Source: Eublepharis macularius
Lineage: Eukaryota > Chordata > Lepidosauria > Squamata > Eublepharidae
DNA: 64,000 nt
Assembly: GCF_028583425.1 (NCBI RefSeq)
Contig: NC_072806.1
Span: 30,736,001-30,800,000 of the forward strand
Reading direction: 5' to 3'
The stretch's first letter is position 1. Every line of letters begins with the position of its first letter. The notes below the pieces were generated by a model. It saw nothing but the letters and a program-made list of their open reading frames with translations, was not told where the DNA came from and did not search any database. A program made the position numbers and the translations under genes. Positions 1 through 11,879 of this stretch are shown piece by piece.

Positions 1-1284
1 AACATTTTCCAGTAATAGCTAGCTGTCCTATACTTATAATCTGTCTTGCATCCCAGTGAGAAAGACAGATTAATAACAACTACAACAAAACAACAACAAT
101 AAATGATGCATCCAGTACTCCCTGTTTACAAGGGCATTTTTGCCAATAATCAGAAGGGTACTGAACTCATTCTTAACTTCATCTCTCAAAACTTTCTTCT
201 AGTTTTCCATTACCTCCCTTTATCATGCTTTTACGACTTCCCATCCCTCCTTAGTGTTGTCCTGTAATAACATCAATTTTTTTGGCAGCCTCTTGTTTCC
301 TGCCCAGGCCTTTGCTGTCCATCACTTCCAAGCAGGATAGTTTGTCAGTTTTGGACAGGCACTACAAATAAGGTTGATGGAACCCCTAGCAGCGTACCAT
401 CCATGTCAGGCCACAGTGATGGTTGGACTGCATTTGGCTTTGAGGCCCACAGTTTGTGCAAGCTTTTAACTTAATACCAATCCTTTCTGTTACAAAATTT
501 GTATGGCTCCCATGGATCAAGGTGCTAGGAAGTCCCGTGGAATACCAGTTAAAGATGCAAGAGGGTATCTAGAAGTTGCCCTTACTCCACTATAGCAGCA
601 CAGGAGGACTGCGGTGTTGGGGTGGAGAAAATGTGCATATCTGGGAAACAGGAGTGTGAGGCAGGCTTTAGAGATTGTCCAGGTGCCAGCTTCCCTTCTT
701 TCTTTATAGGACAGTGGTTTCTATAGTCTTAGGAAATCTATCAGGAATTCCTCAGTGGGAAAAGCAGTAATGGCAGACAACCTTCCGTTACAATAACCAC
801 TGCCATATATTTTCCATCGCAAAGTGCAGTTGCAAGGGGAGCATAGAGACATCCAGTGAACATGCACAATTTATTATAGGAGGGGTAGTGTGTTTTAACA
901 GTTTCCTGCATGAACTGAACATGTATCTCACATCATGCCCCAGGTTCTGTGACAGATTTGTAGGGCTTTCTTGGCAGACAGAGGTTCTATGACAGATTTG
1001 TGAGATTTTTTGGCAGACAAGTCAATGTGGAAAGTTTTGTGAAAAGGTAAAAAAGCTTTTTAAAAAAATTCTTGTGATAGGGTTATAGAATGCAAGTGAT
1101 AGATGACGAGTTAAACCCTATTGGCCAGTGCTGAGCCTTGACTGGCTGGAGTTATTTTTCAGCTCTTGTACCCAAGCATTTCTACCAGGAGGGAAAGGAT
1201 GGTAAGCTTGCAGCCACTTCGAGGGAGTGAGTCAAGCTCCGCAGGGGATGGAATCAAAGAGACAGCGAGGTGAGTGGTGGATGG
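1..1284. other. Non-coding stretch, no gene recognised
   Basis: AT-rich sequence with no convincing exon and no repeat I can name. A short near-duplicate phrase (gacagatttgt...ttggcagaca) occurs twice around 950-1020, so there is some local duplication. It may be intergenic, or an upstream intron of the unidentified plus-strand gene whose first visible exon is at 2510. Confidence 0.4.
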
Positions 1285-1478
1285 AAAGTGCCATCAAGTC
1301 ATAGCTTACTTATGGCAACCCCAGGCAAGAGACTTAGGTGGTTTACCTGCTTCTGCATAACAACCCTTATCTTCTCTGGAGGCCTCCCATCCAATTACTA
1401 ACCAAGGCTGACGCCTGCTTTGCTTCTGAGATCTGATGAGATCAGGCTTGCCTGGGCTATCTGGTTCAGGACAATGAG
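1285..1478 (-). repeat. 5S rRNA-derived SINE (SINE3-like)
   Basis: Read on the minus strand, about 1380-1450 resembles the 3' half of vertebrate 5S rRNA: gatctcatcagatctcagaa followed by a gcctggttagtaattggatgggag-like stretch, which is the internal-promoter (A box to C box) part. The remaining sequence (gccatcaagtcatagc, cttatggcaacccc) matches the body of the second copy at 31022-31222. The 5S part is diverged and lacks the 5S 5' end, so this is a retroposon, not a 5S gene. Confidence 0.7.
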
Positions 1479-1861
1479 GTGAGTATTTCCCCCTAATTCC
1501 TAGGCATGCTGCACCCAAGATAGTGGGAGAGATACAGGTATAGTTGGGAGGGGGAAGATAATTAGAACTTAATTAGAACTTCAGATCATCTAGCCCTGGA
1601 CCTACTCTTAACTGTGATTGTATATAACTTGTATTTTTTAAATATATGAGAATTATACATGAGGAAACATGAGATGCTATGACTGATAATGATGCAAATC
1701 AAAGAAATATGTATAGACTTACTTATTTTGTATATTTTATTCTGGATACATTGTCTTGTCTCCTGTTAGCCTTGGACAGGTTTGACCCTCTCATGCTGGA
1801 TATTCCATTTTAATACGGCAAAAGAGAGAAATTTCATCTCAGGTCTACTTTGACTCTATAT

Positions 1862-2354
1862 TAGGGGTGGCCAAACTTGCTTAATGTAAGAGCCACATAG
1901 AATAAATGTCAGATGTTTGAGAGCTACAAGACATGCATTGAAGTGACTTCAGATGAAGAGGCGAGTTTGGGGGAGTGTCCTGAAAGTGACATCACAGGAA
2001 GGTGTGGGATTTTGGTGCAGTATGCTGGAAGTGATATCATTGGAAGGGGTGGGGCTTGGAAAGAGCCATCACCTGACCTTTGACTTGGAAGTGACATCAC
2101 AAAAGTGATGTCACATCCTTGCTTGGCTTCACCCCCAAAGTCCCCAGATATTTTCTGAATCAGACCTGGCAACCCCAACATTTTTATTGAAAATATGAAA
2201 GACATGGAAGGAAGGAAGGGAAAAAGGAGGGAAGTGAGGGAAATAAAATAAAATAAAATGCATGGTCACAGCAATACTCAGAGACCTCTAGGAGCCACAC
2301 AATATGTCTAGAAGAGCCACATGTGGCTCCCGAGCCTCAGTTTGGCCACCCCTG
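1862..2354. mobile_element. hAT-type non-autonomous DNA transposon (493 bp)
   Basis: The ends are inverted: TAGGGGTGGCCAAACT on the left and AGTTTGGCCACCCCTG on the right. They are flanked by a perfect 8-bp direct repeat, CTCTATAT, at 1854-1861 and 2355-2362. Terminal sequence and 8-bp target duplication are the hAT hallmarks. The interior repeats a gtgacatcac motif and contains no transposase reading frame, so it would depend on an autonomous partner. Confidence 0.85.
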
Positions 2355-2509
2355 CTCTATATTGTCATAGTATTCTACTTGTAAGCATGTTGCAACATGC
2401 CAAATATTCATGGGAAATGGATGAGAATCCCATAATATAAAGACATCTGGATTGTTGTGCTCTTCAAACTTTCCGTCTGGCCTTCTTTATACACCCAGTC
2501 CTTTTACAG

Positions 2510-2610
2510 GATCTCTCAGAAACCTGTATCTGAAATACGTGATGCACTTTTGAGAAGCGAGGAGAGAGAAGGAGACAGGATGAGGAGGATGGCACAATCT
2601 GAATGGACAC
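2510..2610 (+). CDS. Candidate internal exon A of an unidentified gene
   Basis: A 101-bp open segment lies between a pyrimidine-rich acceptor (cagtccttttacag) and a consensus donor (C|GTGAGT). It encodes 33 whole residues, beginning ISQKPVSEIRDALL and ending MAQSEWT; the Arg/Glu-rich middle looks like an amphipathic helix. The last base is phase 1 and joins in frame to the phase-1 segment at 4552, giving a Gln at the junction. That matching phase is the main evidence that it is real. I do not recognise the protein. No start codon or upstream exon was located. A chance open segment cannot be excluded without transcript data. Confidence 0.45.
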
Positions 2611-3180
2611 GTGAGTATCCTGTGTTGGGTTTATTTGCTTTGAGCTATGTTGTCCTACATCTCAGCCTATTCCAGTCCTGAGATCATGGAAGACGGCTCT
2701 GTTTTGAAGCCTGATTTTGTTGGTTCTAATGACAGAGTTATTACAGACCAGGGAGCAGTGTGGAATTGCAGGAGGAAGTCCTCAGACCTCTTCACCATTG
2801 AGTGATGCCTGTTTGAGCAGGGCAAGAGGGAAACTGCAGGAACTGAGAGGGTACCAGTCTCTCCCCTGCCACAGAGCCCACACGTGCATTGCAGAGGATC
2901 TTGGGGCATGCTGTAATGTGCATGGACCGTTCATGCGGGATACTGGCCAGGCCAGTTTGACCCCACTTTCACCCCTACATGGACTACATCATAGAAGTCA
3001 TAGAGCAAGACTGGAGGTTAGCAACCCTGCTGTCTTTTAGAGAAGTGTGTCCACTATGGTTGATCTTCTCATTGAGATTCTGATAAGCCTCTGAGGAATC
3101 CCAAAATGGTAGCAGCCAACCTAAGGGGAATGAAACTTTTTTTATAAAGCCAGGAGACATTGTACCGTATGGACTAATTC

Positions 3181-3940
3181 AGTGGTTCTAGACTTAGCAA
3201 CTTAGGAACCACCATTTTGAATTCAAATAGTTCAGCGATCCCCTGCCCCTAGCCCTCCCCTTCTCCCTTACTGGTACTCACCACACATCAGACAGCTCCT
3301 TTTCCAAATGTGCACAGCAAACTACATGCCCTGTGGGAGTCCTGGGCTCTCTTGCATCGTCAAAACATTACAGCGTGGATCATATCAGCTTCAGTTTTAA
3401 AGAAGAACATTTGCATTGTCTGGACGTGACCTTTATAGTCAGGTCTCAAAAGGTAATTGATTCTATAGGCCACAACTTGAAAGGGGCTGAATCAAGATCC
3501 AGTTGGGCTTGCCCCTTGTTTGGAAGGGACCTTGCACCGAAGACAGCAAAAAAACCTCTTCCACCCAGAGACTGGCTTTAGAAAGAGGCCTGGAAAACTT
3601 ACAGAGCTCCTTGTAGAAATGGAAAAAGACAAGAATCACACAAGAACCTGAGCTTTCATAATTTACTTTAAAAAACCATTTATTATTATTGTGTATGGAG
3701 TGGCATCTCTCTGAGTCTTTGGTGAGATCTTTTTCATGGGAAAATAGAGTGACAACCAGTTCAGTTTTACACTTGAAGGAACTATGACTGCTGTGATAGC
3801 TGGCAACAGCAGTTCTTCCAACTCTTGATCTTTGAAGGAAGAGAAAGCCAGTTCTGTCCCCTTCCACCGACACTTTGTTCCTGGGCCCATTTCTAGAAGA
3901 TTCCCAAAGTTTCTGGACCCCAGTTTGAGAAACACCAATT
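3181..3940. mobile_element. Probable old hAT transposon relic
   Basis: The segment begins CAGTGGTTCTAGACTTAG and ends in TTTGAGAAACACCAATTG, a degraded inverted pair of the CAGTGGTTCTCAA type common at hAT (Charlie-like) termini. I could not find a clean 8-bp target duplication. The interior has only short, stop-interrupted frames on the minus strand. The family assignment rests on the ends alone. Confidence 0.4.
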
Positions 3941-4067
3941 GATGATTTTCCTGTCAGAGCTCAGATTTACCACTAGATGGCAGTGCAAGGTAAAGGATGA
4001 GAAGTTACTTTGTTTCTCCTTGGTTAATCAAAGGGCCAAAGTAACTGAAACTGGCAGTGTCATAGAT

Positions 4068-4196
4068 CCAGAGGAGTTAGCCGTGTTAGTCTGTAGTAGC
4101 AAAATCGAAGAGTCCAGTAGCACCTTTAAGACTAACCAACTTTACTGTAGCATAAGCTTTCGAGAATCACAGTTCTCTTCGTCAGACGCATCTCAT
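4068..4196. repeat. Fragment of the 'gagttagccgtgttagtctg' interspersed repeat
   Basis: Bases gaggagttagccgtgttag through gcataagctttcgagaatca to tcttcgtcagacgcatc match, base for base in long runs, the two ends of the 753-bp element at 49029-49781. Only one end is present here, so this copy is truncated. Confidence 0.7.
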
Positions 4197-4551
4197 CATT
4201 TAACCCTTTCCTCCTATGCCTCATGAAGTAGCCCCGCCGAAGCTGCAACGGGCTCTGCCAAACAGAATTTTTTATTGGTTTTTTCCCACTTTATTATAAG
4301 CGGTTACAAGCCTATTTCATGAAAAAGTGGCAAATAAATTTGCCTAGGCAAAGAATAAATACCTGCCCTGGCAGGATCAATCGTGACAAAAAAAATGGGT
4401 CTGCTGCTGTCATGGATCTTAGCCTGATTCATGCAAATCATGTACTTCATCTATGAACGCTCCTTCTTGCTCTGTGATATTTGCTTGCAAAGGGAAGGGA
4501 AAATTGCCAAGGCGTTTTCCTGGGTTGGTTTGTTTATGTTCTTTTCCACAG

Positions 4552-4770
4552 AGGAAGTAAGTCAGATGGCAAGCAAAGCAGTTTCTGGGCAACTGGACCT
4601 TCTCGTTCAGTACCGTCCCAACAAATGGACTTCTGAGACTGAGAACACAGAGAGTACGTTAGAAAGTTCCTGCAACAGGGCATGGATAAAGGCCTGCCAG
4701 CAGAGGGCACAAGAATGGCCACAGGCAGAAAAAGAACGTGGAGATCAGAGACAAGTCTGCAGCACTGAAG
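4552..4770 (+). CDS. Candidate internal exon B of the same unidentified gene
   Basis: A 219-bp open segment follows a strong acceptor (tgttcttttccacag) and ends at a consensus donor (AAG|GTGAGA). Both ends are phase 1, so the exon is symmetric and its start phase matches exon A. The protein begins EEVSQMASKAVSGQLD and is rich in Glu, Gln, Ser and Trp (residues such as NKWTSETEN, AWIKACQQRAQEW, EKERGD), with no domain I recognise. The frame stays open to a second donor at 4818/4819 (ACA|GTAAGA, also phase 1), so an alternative longer exon, 4552-4818, is possible. The next exon in phase was not found with confidence. Confidence 0.5.
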
Positions 4771-5327
4771 GTGAGAGTGAGTTGGAGGATGCCATGAAAT
4801 GCTTTTTTGGGCCAGACAGTAAGAGCTGATGACGACCCATTACTGGATCGTACTGTGGAGAAGCACAGCAGGGGTATCAGCTGCCACCTTGGCTTGTTGC
4901 ACCCTCGGTAAGTATCCTGGCCATGCTGTTTAATTTAATTTGATTTTTTGGATTTGTACTCCGCCCTCCCCACATCAGCGGGCTCAGGGTGGATAACAAC
5001 ACAATTTAAAACATACGTAATGTTTTAATAATACATAATGTTTAGAGAAAGATGGGGGCTTAAGTATTACCATTCAGGTTGCAGCACATCCAGGAATGAA
5101 ATTTCGCTCAGCAGTTCCTGGTTTATAGACCAGGATGTACCTAGAAACAATATATCAGATATGCCCTGAGCTATACGGCTAATGTAGTCTGACACTGTAT
5201 TCTGGTTTCTACCAGTTCGCAAAACATCCATCAGAAGCAAAGTATATGATGTTTTCAAGTGACACTGGTACTGCAAAATGGAAAAACCTTCTGCAGCATA
5301 GATGACAAGATGTTCATTGGATCAGGA

Positions 5328-5545
5328 CATTTTATTTTATTTATATCTCATCTTTCTTCCTGATGGGGACTTAAAGTGGCTTACATTGTACTGTTCCATT
5401 TTATCCTCGTAACAGCCCTGTGAGGTAGGTTAGGCTGAGTGGGTGGACTGGCCCAGCGTCACCCAGTGAGCTTCTATGGCAGAGTGGGGATTCAAACCAG
5501 GGAGTCTCAGATCCTAGTCCAAGAATCTAACCAGTTTTGGAACCC
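5328..5545 (-). repeat. tRNA-derived SINE, antisense, degraded
   Basis: The minus strand carries a tRNA-like head (a B-box-like region near 5490, seen on plus as attcaaaccaggga) and the body phrase cctgtgaggtaggttaggctgagt, shared with the other antisense fragment at 9225-9400. The plus-strand left end is a T/A-rich tail (ttttattttatttatat). Confidence 0.6.
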
Positions 5546-6236
5546 TAAGTAAATCTAGTCATGGCACTGCAGAAAAGGAAACTCTGAAAGGGGGCAAGGT
5601 ACAGTAAAGGCAAGCCTGGTAGAGGAGTTCTTAGGTTATGTACAACAGCATTCATTTCATTACACTCTGCTCCACTTCCAGGGAGGTCACTAGCTTCCAT
5701 ATGGTCTTGTAGTTATGCAGCTTGCAGAGCCAGACTTGCTTGGCTTCTGCAGTAGAACATCTTGTACCTTCAGACCAGTCTGAGCCCCCTCATTAACTGA
5801 CCTGCACCAGTCTTTATTAAAGTACTTTATATTGCTAATTCTGCAGCTTTCAGCAGGTGGAGCTATCGCTTTATCTGCCCCTTTATCTGCCCCTTCAATT
5901 CTGACCCCATACCGCTTTGATTTATCCCCTGATTTCTGCATGCCTTTTTTTGCCTTTGACTTTTGATTTGGTATCCCCCGGAGGGTTTTCTGGTTCTTTT
6001 GAGACCACTTTTACCCCAATTTTTTTTTTCTGGAAGCCGATTTTTGAGTTGATTTTCCCCCCTTGTATGTAACATTTCTTTGGGTTTTGTTTGTCTTGCC
6101 CATTCCTATTAATCTCCAACTGACTTTTCGATGACTAGATGGATATTCATCATTGTTGAACCACTCTTCTCCCTGCCATCCTTTCCTCCTTCCCGGTTTT
6201 GTTTTGACCTGTTTTTATCATCAATTTAATATTGTT

Positions 6237-6504
6237 ATATTGATCTACCATTGTAATAATAAGTGCAGCAGGTTCTCTGAATTCCCAGCTTTCATTTTTT
6301 TTTTAAAGAAAAGGTCTCTAGCCCCTTTCCTTGCAGAGATACAAGGGAAAAGGCATATTTCTGCAAGGGAAGGAGATAAAAACGGCATATTTCTGCAAGG
6401 GGGAAGGAGATAGACACGTAACTTTTTGTAAAGAAAAAAAAAGAAAGCTGGGAATTCAGAGACCTTGCTGCACCTATAGTTATAAGTCATCGGTCTATCA
6501 ATAT
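6237..6504. mobile_element. Foldback MITE with long inverted repeats
   Basis: Left arm tgcagcaggttctctgaatt (continuing cccagctttc) is mirrored by the right arm gaaagctgggaattcagaga (continuing ccttgctgca). A weaker outer pair, atattgatctaccattgt against ggtctatcaatat, extends the arms. The core contains two near-identical tandem units, ggcatatttctgcaaggg. No coding capacity. Confidence 0.65.
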
Positions 6505-6658
6505 GTATTTTTTTTAAAAAAATGGCAAAATCCCTGGCACCAGAAAAAGCAGTGCAGTTTGAAAAGCACATAGCCACTGCTGTTTTAGGCTGTATCCCAA
6601 CAGACATTGGTTTGCCCCTGCTGGTGCTGGCCTCAGCCTGTTGACTCTGGGTCAGCTC

Positions 6659-7014
6659 AGAGCCAAGCTACAAGTGACGCCTGACACAGGCTGGACACTT
6701 GTCAGCTTCCCTCAAGTTTTGATGGGAAATGTAGGCATCCTGGTCTTGCAGCTTGGCTCTCCATTTAATTGAAGTTTACAGAGTGGCAGTCTATGGGAGG
6801 GAGAACATGCGGTTGGGAGGGGATTGCAGGCGTTGGGGTCTCGCTGGGTGCCCCCCTTCCCCTCCGCTGGGTGTGTGTGTGTGTGGGTTTCTTAAACTTC
6901 AATTAAATGGAGAGCCAAGCTGTAAGACCAGGATGCCTACATTTCCCATCAAAACTTGAGGGAAGCTGACAAGTGTCCAACCTGTGTCAGGCGTCACTTG
7001 TAGTTTGGCTCTCA
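6659..7014. mobile_element. Foldback element with about 150-bp inverted arms
   Basis: The left arm starts GAGCCAAGCTACAAGTGACG and runs through cctgacacaggctggacactt and gatgggaaatgtaggcatcc to gagagccaag-type sequence. The right arm, from about 6865, is its reverse complement almost base for base and ends cgtcacttgtagtttggctc. A TCA triplet flanks both sides and could be a 3-bp target duplication. Shorter elements with the same termini lie at 49880 and 56279. The short loop contains a (gt)n run. Confidence 0.75.
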
Positions 7015-7051
7015 GGCACAGCTTTCAGATTTGGATGCGGGAGTGCGGTTT

Positions 7052-8152
7052 AGGTATGAGTGGCCTTTTAGGCTTCTCCATGCAAAACCTTCTCCATGTG
7101 TTCATTTTCAATCTTTTTAAAAAAATTAGCCCTTATATCAATCATTAATATAATCATGCTAAAAAAAATTAAAGAGGGAGGTACTGTGACATCATCTGTT
7201 ATGCTACCAAAGATGACAGCACTCTCGTTTGAAAATCCTGATTATTTAAAGCATGTGCAGAACAAAATAAACTGACTCCACAGCTATAAAAATGCAAAGG
7301 GAGGGCAGACGTGTGGAAGAACCATACACAGACCAATTCCAGTGTTTGAGGAACGATTGCTGTGAAAATTGGGTATCAGTTGTGTATGTGGAAAAGCCCA
7401 TAAAGTGACATCCACCCTAGAGGAGCAGCAAAATGAGGAGCTGAAACAGCAGCCCAGATGCCCTTTTGTGGGTTATGTCATGCCAACAACTTTGAGATTA
7501 TGGTGTGGTTGTTATTGCAAATGCCATCAGAACTTGTTTAGCTATAAGTACAGGCTTCATAAATAAATTATGAGGCACCCTTACAGCAGCACTGTTTATT
7601 TGGTTTTTTTCCCCCTGGAATGACTAATAACCCTCTTTTTATGGATTTAATTGTCACGGTCTTCACAGGGCCCTGTCAGGCTATATAGCTGCTTCTGCCG
7701 TTCTCTGATTTATTCTCATTTATATTCTGTCAACTGGCATTTACCTTTGCATGCTTAGGTATGGGTGGCCTTTTAGGCGTCTCCATGCAAAGACTTCCCC
7801 ATGTGTTCATTTTCAATCTTTTAAAAAAATTTAGCCCTTATATCAATTATTAATATAATCATGCTCAAAAAAATTAAAGAGGAAGGTGCTGTAACATCAC
7901 TTGTTATTTGGTGGTTATGTCGTACCAACCACTTTGAGATTATGGTGTGGTTGTTGTTGCAAATGCCATCAGAACTTGTTTAGAAATGAATTATGAGGCA
8001 TCCTTACAGCAGCACTGTTTTTTTTTTTTCTGGAATGACTGATAACCCTCTTTTTATGGATTTAATTGTCATTATCTTCACAGGGCCCTGTCAGGCTATA
8101 TAGCTTCTTCTGCCATTCTCTGATTTATTCTCATTTTCATTTACCTTTGCAT
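7052..8152. repeat. Local tandem duplication, two diverged copies
   Basis: Copy 1 (7052-7757) and copy 2 (7758-8152) both run from aggtatg(a/g)gtggcctttta through atataatcatgct, gtggttgt(t)attgcaaatgccat and cagggccctgtcaggctata to tttacctttgcatgct. Copy 2 lacks roughly 280 bp corresponding to 7196-7475. No gene is evident; the 65-codon frame at 7369-7566 lies inside copy 1 and is not conserved in copy 2. Confidence 0.75.
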
Positions 8153-8389
8153 GCTAATTTTTTTTTCATTCAGCGTGTTATTTTTTTAAGGCAGGAATAG
8201 CCAGCTTTCAGCAAATGAGGCGCAAACTGAGTGTGACACAACCTTGTGCAAGAATCTGGCCATTTCTGTCAGCGTTGAAGACCTTTGCAGGGTATGTAGC
8301 TAAATTTATGTCTCTTTATTTACTTATTTGTGTCAGTCCTTGGCAGGTAGAATCCCTCAGTTCTCCACAGCAAACACGCAGGTGTATTG

Positions 8390-9110
8390 GTTGAAGTAAC
8401 TTTATTAGAGATTCAGCAAGTTCAAGGTGCTCAGACAAGTGCATTGGCAGAAGTGATGTAACTCGGGTTGGTGATGTTAGTTATAGGGAACGTTCCTGCC
8501 ATCAGGATAAGGGCCGTTAAAGTTTCTGTGTGTGAAAGAGCCACGGGGGTTGTCAGGGAGAAGTCAGGTCTAGGCTAGACAGAACAAAGAATGAAATAAT
8601 CTCAGTTCCCAAGGAAGATATATTTCGAGCTGGCCGCATCCAGCCTTCAGGGACACTTCTGGAGGCATCGGGGAAAGAGAAAGTAAATACTTGTGAGGTA
8701 ACCCACTGCCTTAACATCAATAAGAAACTTCTCATGCTCTCAGACGACCAGTACATAACACAGAATACATTTATGGCAGATATGCAGATAGGCATATATG
8801 ACAATTTGGAAGAAATATCACACAAAACCAGTCAATTCAAGGACAAAAACATGAGATACAGCATGGCAGGGCCTGTTTCAGCTGAGGAGCACAGCCAGGG
8901 GAGGAAGGGCTTCAGCCTTCCTTCCTGTGCCCTTTTCCCAAGCCAAATGGCTGCAGAGGGGTGCCTACTTGCCACTGCATGTGCACTGACTCCCAACCTA
9001 ACTCATGACACGTGTCCCATTTCGTTAGGGCCTGAGAGAGAGAGAAAAATGAAAGTTAAAGTAGAAAACAAATTCTGTAGTAAACAAAAAGAAAGTGAAT
9101 AATTTATAAA
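8390..9110. other. Unclassified sequence, possibly retroelement-derived
   Basis: The phrase ggtgtattggttgaagtaactttattagagattcagcaag and the following 500 bp look like the end of an interspersed element, but I cannot name the family or find both termini. The open frame at 8734-9102 encodes nothing recognisable. Confidence 0.3.
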
Positions 9111-9224
9111 GAAAAACTCTCATCCAGTTGCAGTAGATAGGAGTACCAGCATATTTGGCTTGGATATCAAGTTAAACTTATATTTTTGAAAATGCTGAAC
9201 TCTTTAAGAATGTATTATCATTAA

Positions 9225-9400
9225 ATTTATTGATTTGCTTCATTTACACTCCACTTTTCTCCCCAATGGGGAACCAAAACAGCTTATAGCATTCTTTTCT
9301 CCTCCATTTTTATCACAACAACCCTGTGAGGTAGGTTAGACTGAGAGCGTGCCTGGCTCAAGAAAGCCCTGATCCTATTCCACTGCTCTAATCACTGGCA
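9225..9400 (-). repeat. tRNA-derived SINE fragment, antisense
   Basis: The phrases ctccccaatggggaaccaaa, aacaaccctgtgaggtaggt and ccactgctctaatcac match the body and inverted A-box region of the antisense SINE at 5328-5545. It is truncated and diverged. Confidence 0.5.
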
Positions 9401-11879
9401 TATTAACACATTATAGCATATTAATTGCTGCCCAAATTATTTACATTTAAACAGAAAAATCTTCACAATACATTGTATATATCTACAATATATCTAAGTA
9501 TTATCAGTATATCTAATTCTCAGTATATCTAATTCTCAATGTGCCCAAAACCTTGATCAGACAAGACAGATATTTCTGCAAAAAATGAGTAAAGCCACAG
9601 TTTTGTAGAACACACTGAAATCTTAAAAAAAAATACATTTGATGGTTAAACTTTGCCACGATATAATGTAAACAGTGCCTGTACCTTTACAAAATGAATG
9701 GTCTTAGTATGCCTGGGGAAAGGCATACTGGAGAAAATGAAGTGATTCTCCTCCCCCCCCCCCCATTTTTGTAGGATCCCCACTTTTCATTTTTTGAGTC
9801 CATACATAAATTTTCATATTACACATTTTCAGTAAAGCTTTGTCTTCAGAAACATTTCAGTCTTTTTAAAGATAACATTTTTCTTAGGAAGTTTTTTCCT
9901 GGTAGTCTCCCAAATTGCCTATTTTTTTTCTGTTGGAAATATTTTCAAGTCTTCATTAACCCCCCCCCCCCAAACTATCCCCCTCATTTTTTCCTGCTTT
10001 TTTCCCCTCTTCACATTTCTACTTTAAGATCCAACCCTTACGGCCTTACTGCGCCTGGCATTGGCCTCCTTCTGAACTTGATCATTGTAAAATGGTATGA
10101 TTTTTTTTCTAGGAGATACTCTATGCCTGTTTGCCTTCCTAGTTCTGCAGAATTCCCAAAGCAGCTCTTTAATTGTGAGGAGGCCCAACCTGAAGGAGCC
10201 TTGGAGCGTTGCAGAAGCTCCTCCTGAACTCCTGATTCCTCCCCTTCCTCCATTTTTTGAGAGCCTGCTATGGTTAACAGGGTACAAAAACACACAACCT
10301 CTCATCGCAAACTAATAGCCTGGAATAAACAGTAGTTAGATCGGTGTCCAATTATAGTCCACAGTTTATTGGCCTTATCCAAATATTATACTTGTCTGAA
10401 GTGGCACTAAGTGAATTCATAAATATTGCTTACAGCATTCTATTTTACTATTAGAAATGTTGTGAACTATTCATTCATAAATTACGGACAGTAATTAGAC
10501 ATTGATCTAACCATTGTTTTGTTTTGAACCTTCAGCAGGCCAGGAGATGCAGCCATTGAGCCTTTATACACAGCAGCAAATTTTATCAGTAACCAAGTTA
10601 AGAGAAATAAGACAGCAGATGCAGACTTGACTCTGTCTGTTGTCTGTATTCATTTACTCAGCAGTAGCCTGTTTTGAAGACCACGGAAGTGATCTTTACA
10701 CCAAAAATACTCTAGGTTCCATCCTGCCACTATGTTGCCCTAGACACTGGTAAGAGGTCTTGGGCTCCTTCCTGTCTCTTTGTAGGCCACCAGACCCTTT
10801 GGCCACAGACAAGAAGAGAGAGGTGAGGTCAGTGCCCTAGGCCTCCTCCACCTAGTGGAGGAGTTTAGCTTTGGGTCATCTTGCCCTTGTTTCCTTGTTG
10901 GATGCTTTGCAGTGAGATATCCAAGACTTCCTTATCTGCTTGTTGTGGTCCAATTACCATGGTAGCTTCTGCAATCTGGTTGCTGTGTGTGCATGTGTGC
11001 GTGCGCCTCTAGGGTGTTGACTGCAACTTTGCAATGGTGCTTCAGTTCATTTGTGCCTCAGTGTCTTTCCAGTATCTGGCCCTCACAGCCCTATAACCTG
11101 CCTTGAGAACATCTTATTGAAGGTGCATGGGATTCTGTTGTTTCCATAATCACCATACAGTCTGTTGTCACCTGTTCAAAATCAGCTTCAGTAGTGTGTG
11201 AAATGATAGGCTATGAACTACATGGTGTCTTTCTATTCATTCTCACACGCTTTACATGCATATTCACTAAAAGCAAGAAGTCACTATCTCTCACATGCAC
11301 TCACACCAACAGTGAAATTCTAACTCTGCTTAGGATTTTACTGTAGGTGTGACACAGATTGCAGATCTCCCAACATCTTTTTCATCTGAACTTCAGGCAC
11401 AAGTGGTCTCAGTCCAGATCAGCCTAGTGTGGGGGGAAAAGGTTTTAATCCTTCCCACCCAACTTTGCCTATCAAAAACATCCTACCTGCACTGCTGTTA
11501 ACCTTAAAAAAGAAAAAAGGCAGACACCTGTCTTTTGTCCATCCTTTTCTCTTTGAGAGCTAATAACAGTGCAGGTGTATAAATAGATATGCCAGATTCA
11601 ATTGGTAAAACTGCACAGTGGGAAAGAGTTAAAACATTCACACGTGATCACGCATATTCATACCCTGTGAATTAGGTCCCTTGTAAAGTTTTTGTAAAGT
11701 TCCCTCTTTTGGATACACACCTGAACATGGTGAGGTGAAGCTGAGAGCAATACCATCAAGAGAGCAGGCTTGGTCAAGTGTCTAAACTGGAAGAGTCACT
11801 CAAGGCAGAAAGGTCAAAACTCAAACACCAGACTAAGATGCATCCACCTCCTTCAGGAATCAACGATCACATCAGTAGA
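9401..11879. other. Non-coding stretch with homopolymer runs
   Basis: AT-rich DNA with C runs near 9752 and 9959 and a gt-rich patch near 10985-11005. Three overlapping frames of 72-93 codons at 10024-10315 show no recognisable protein. I see no supported gene here. Confidence 0.4.

Noticed and set aside
1377..1450. 5S rRNA gene
   Set aside because: Only the 3' half is present, diverged and fused to a repeated body; a 5S-derived SINE.
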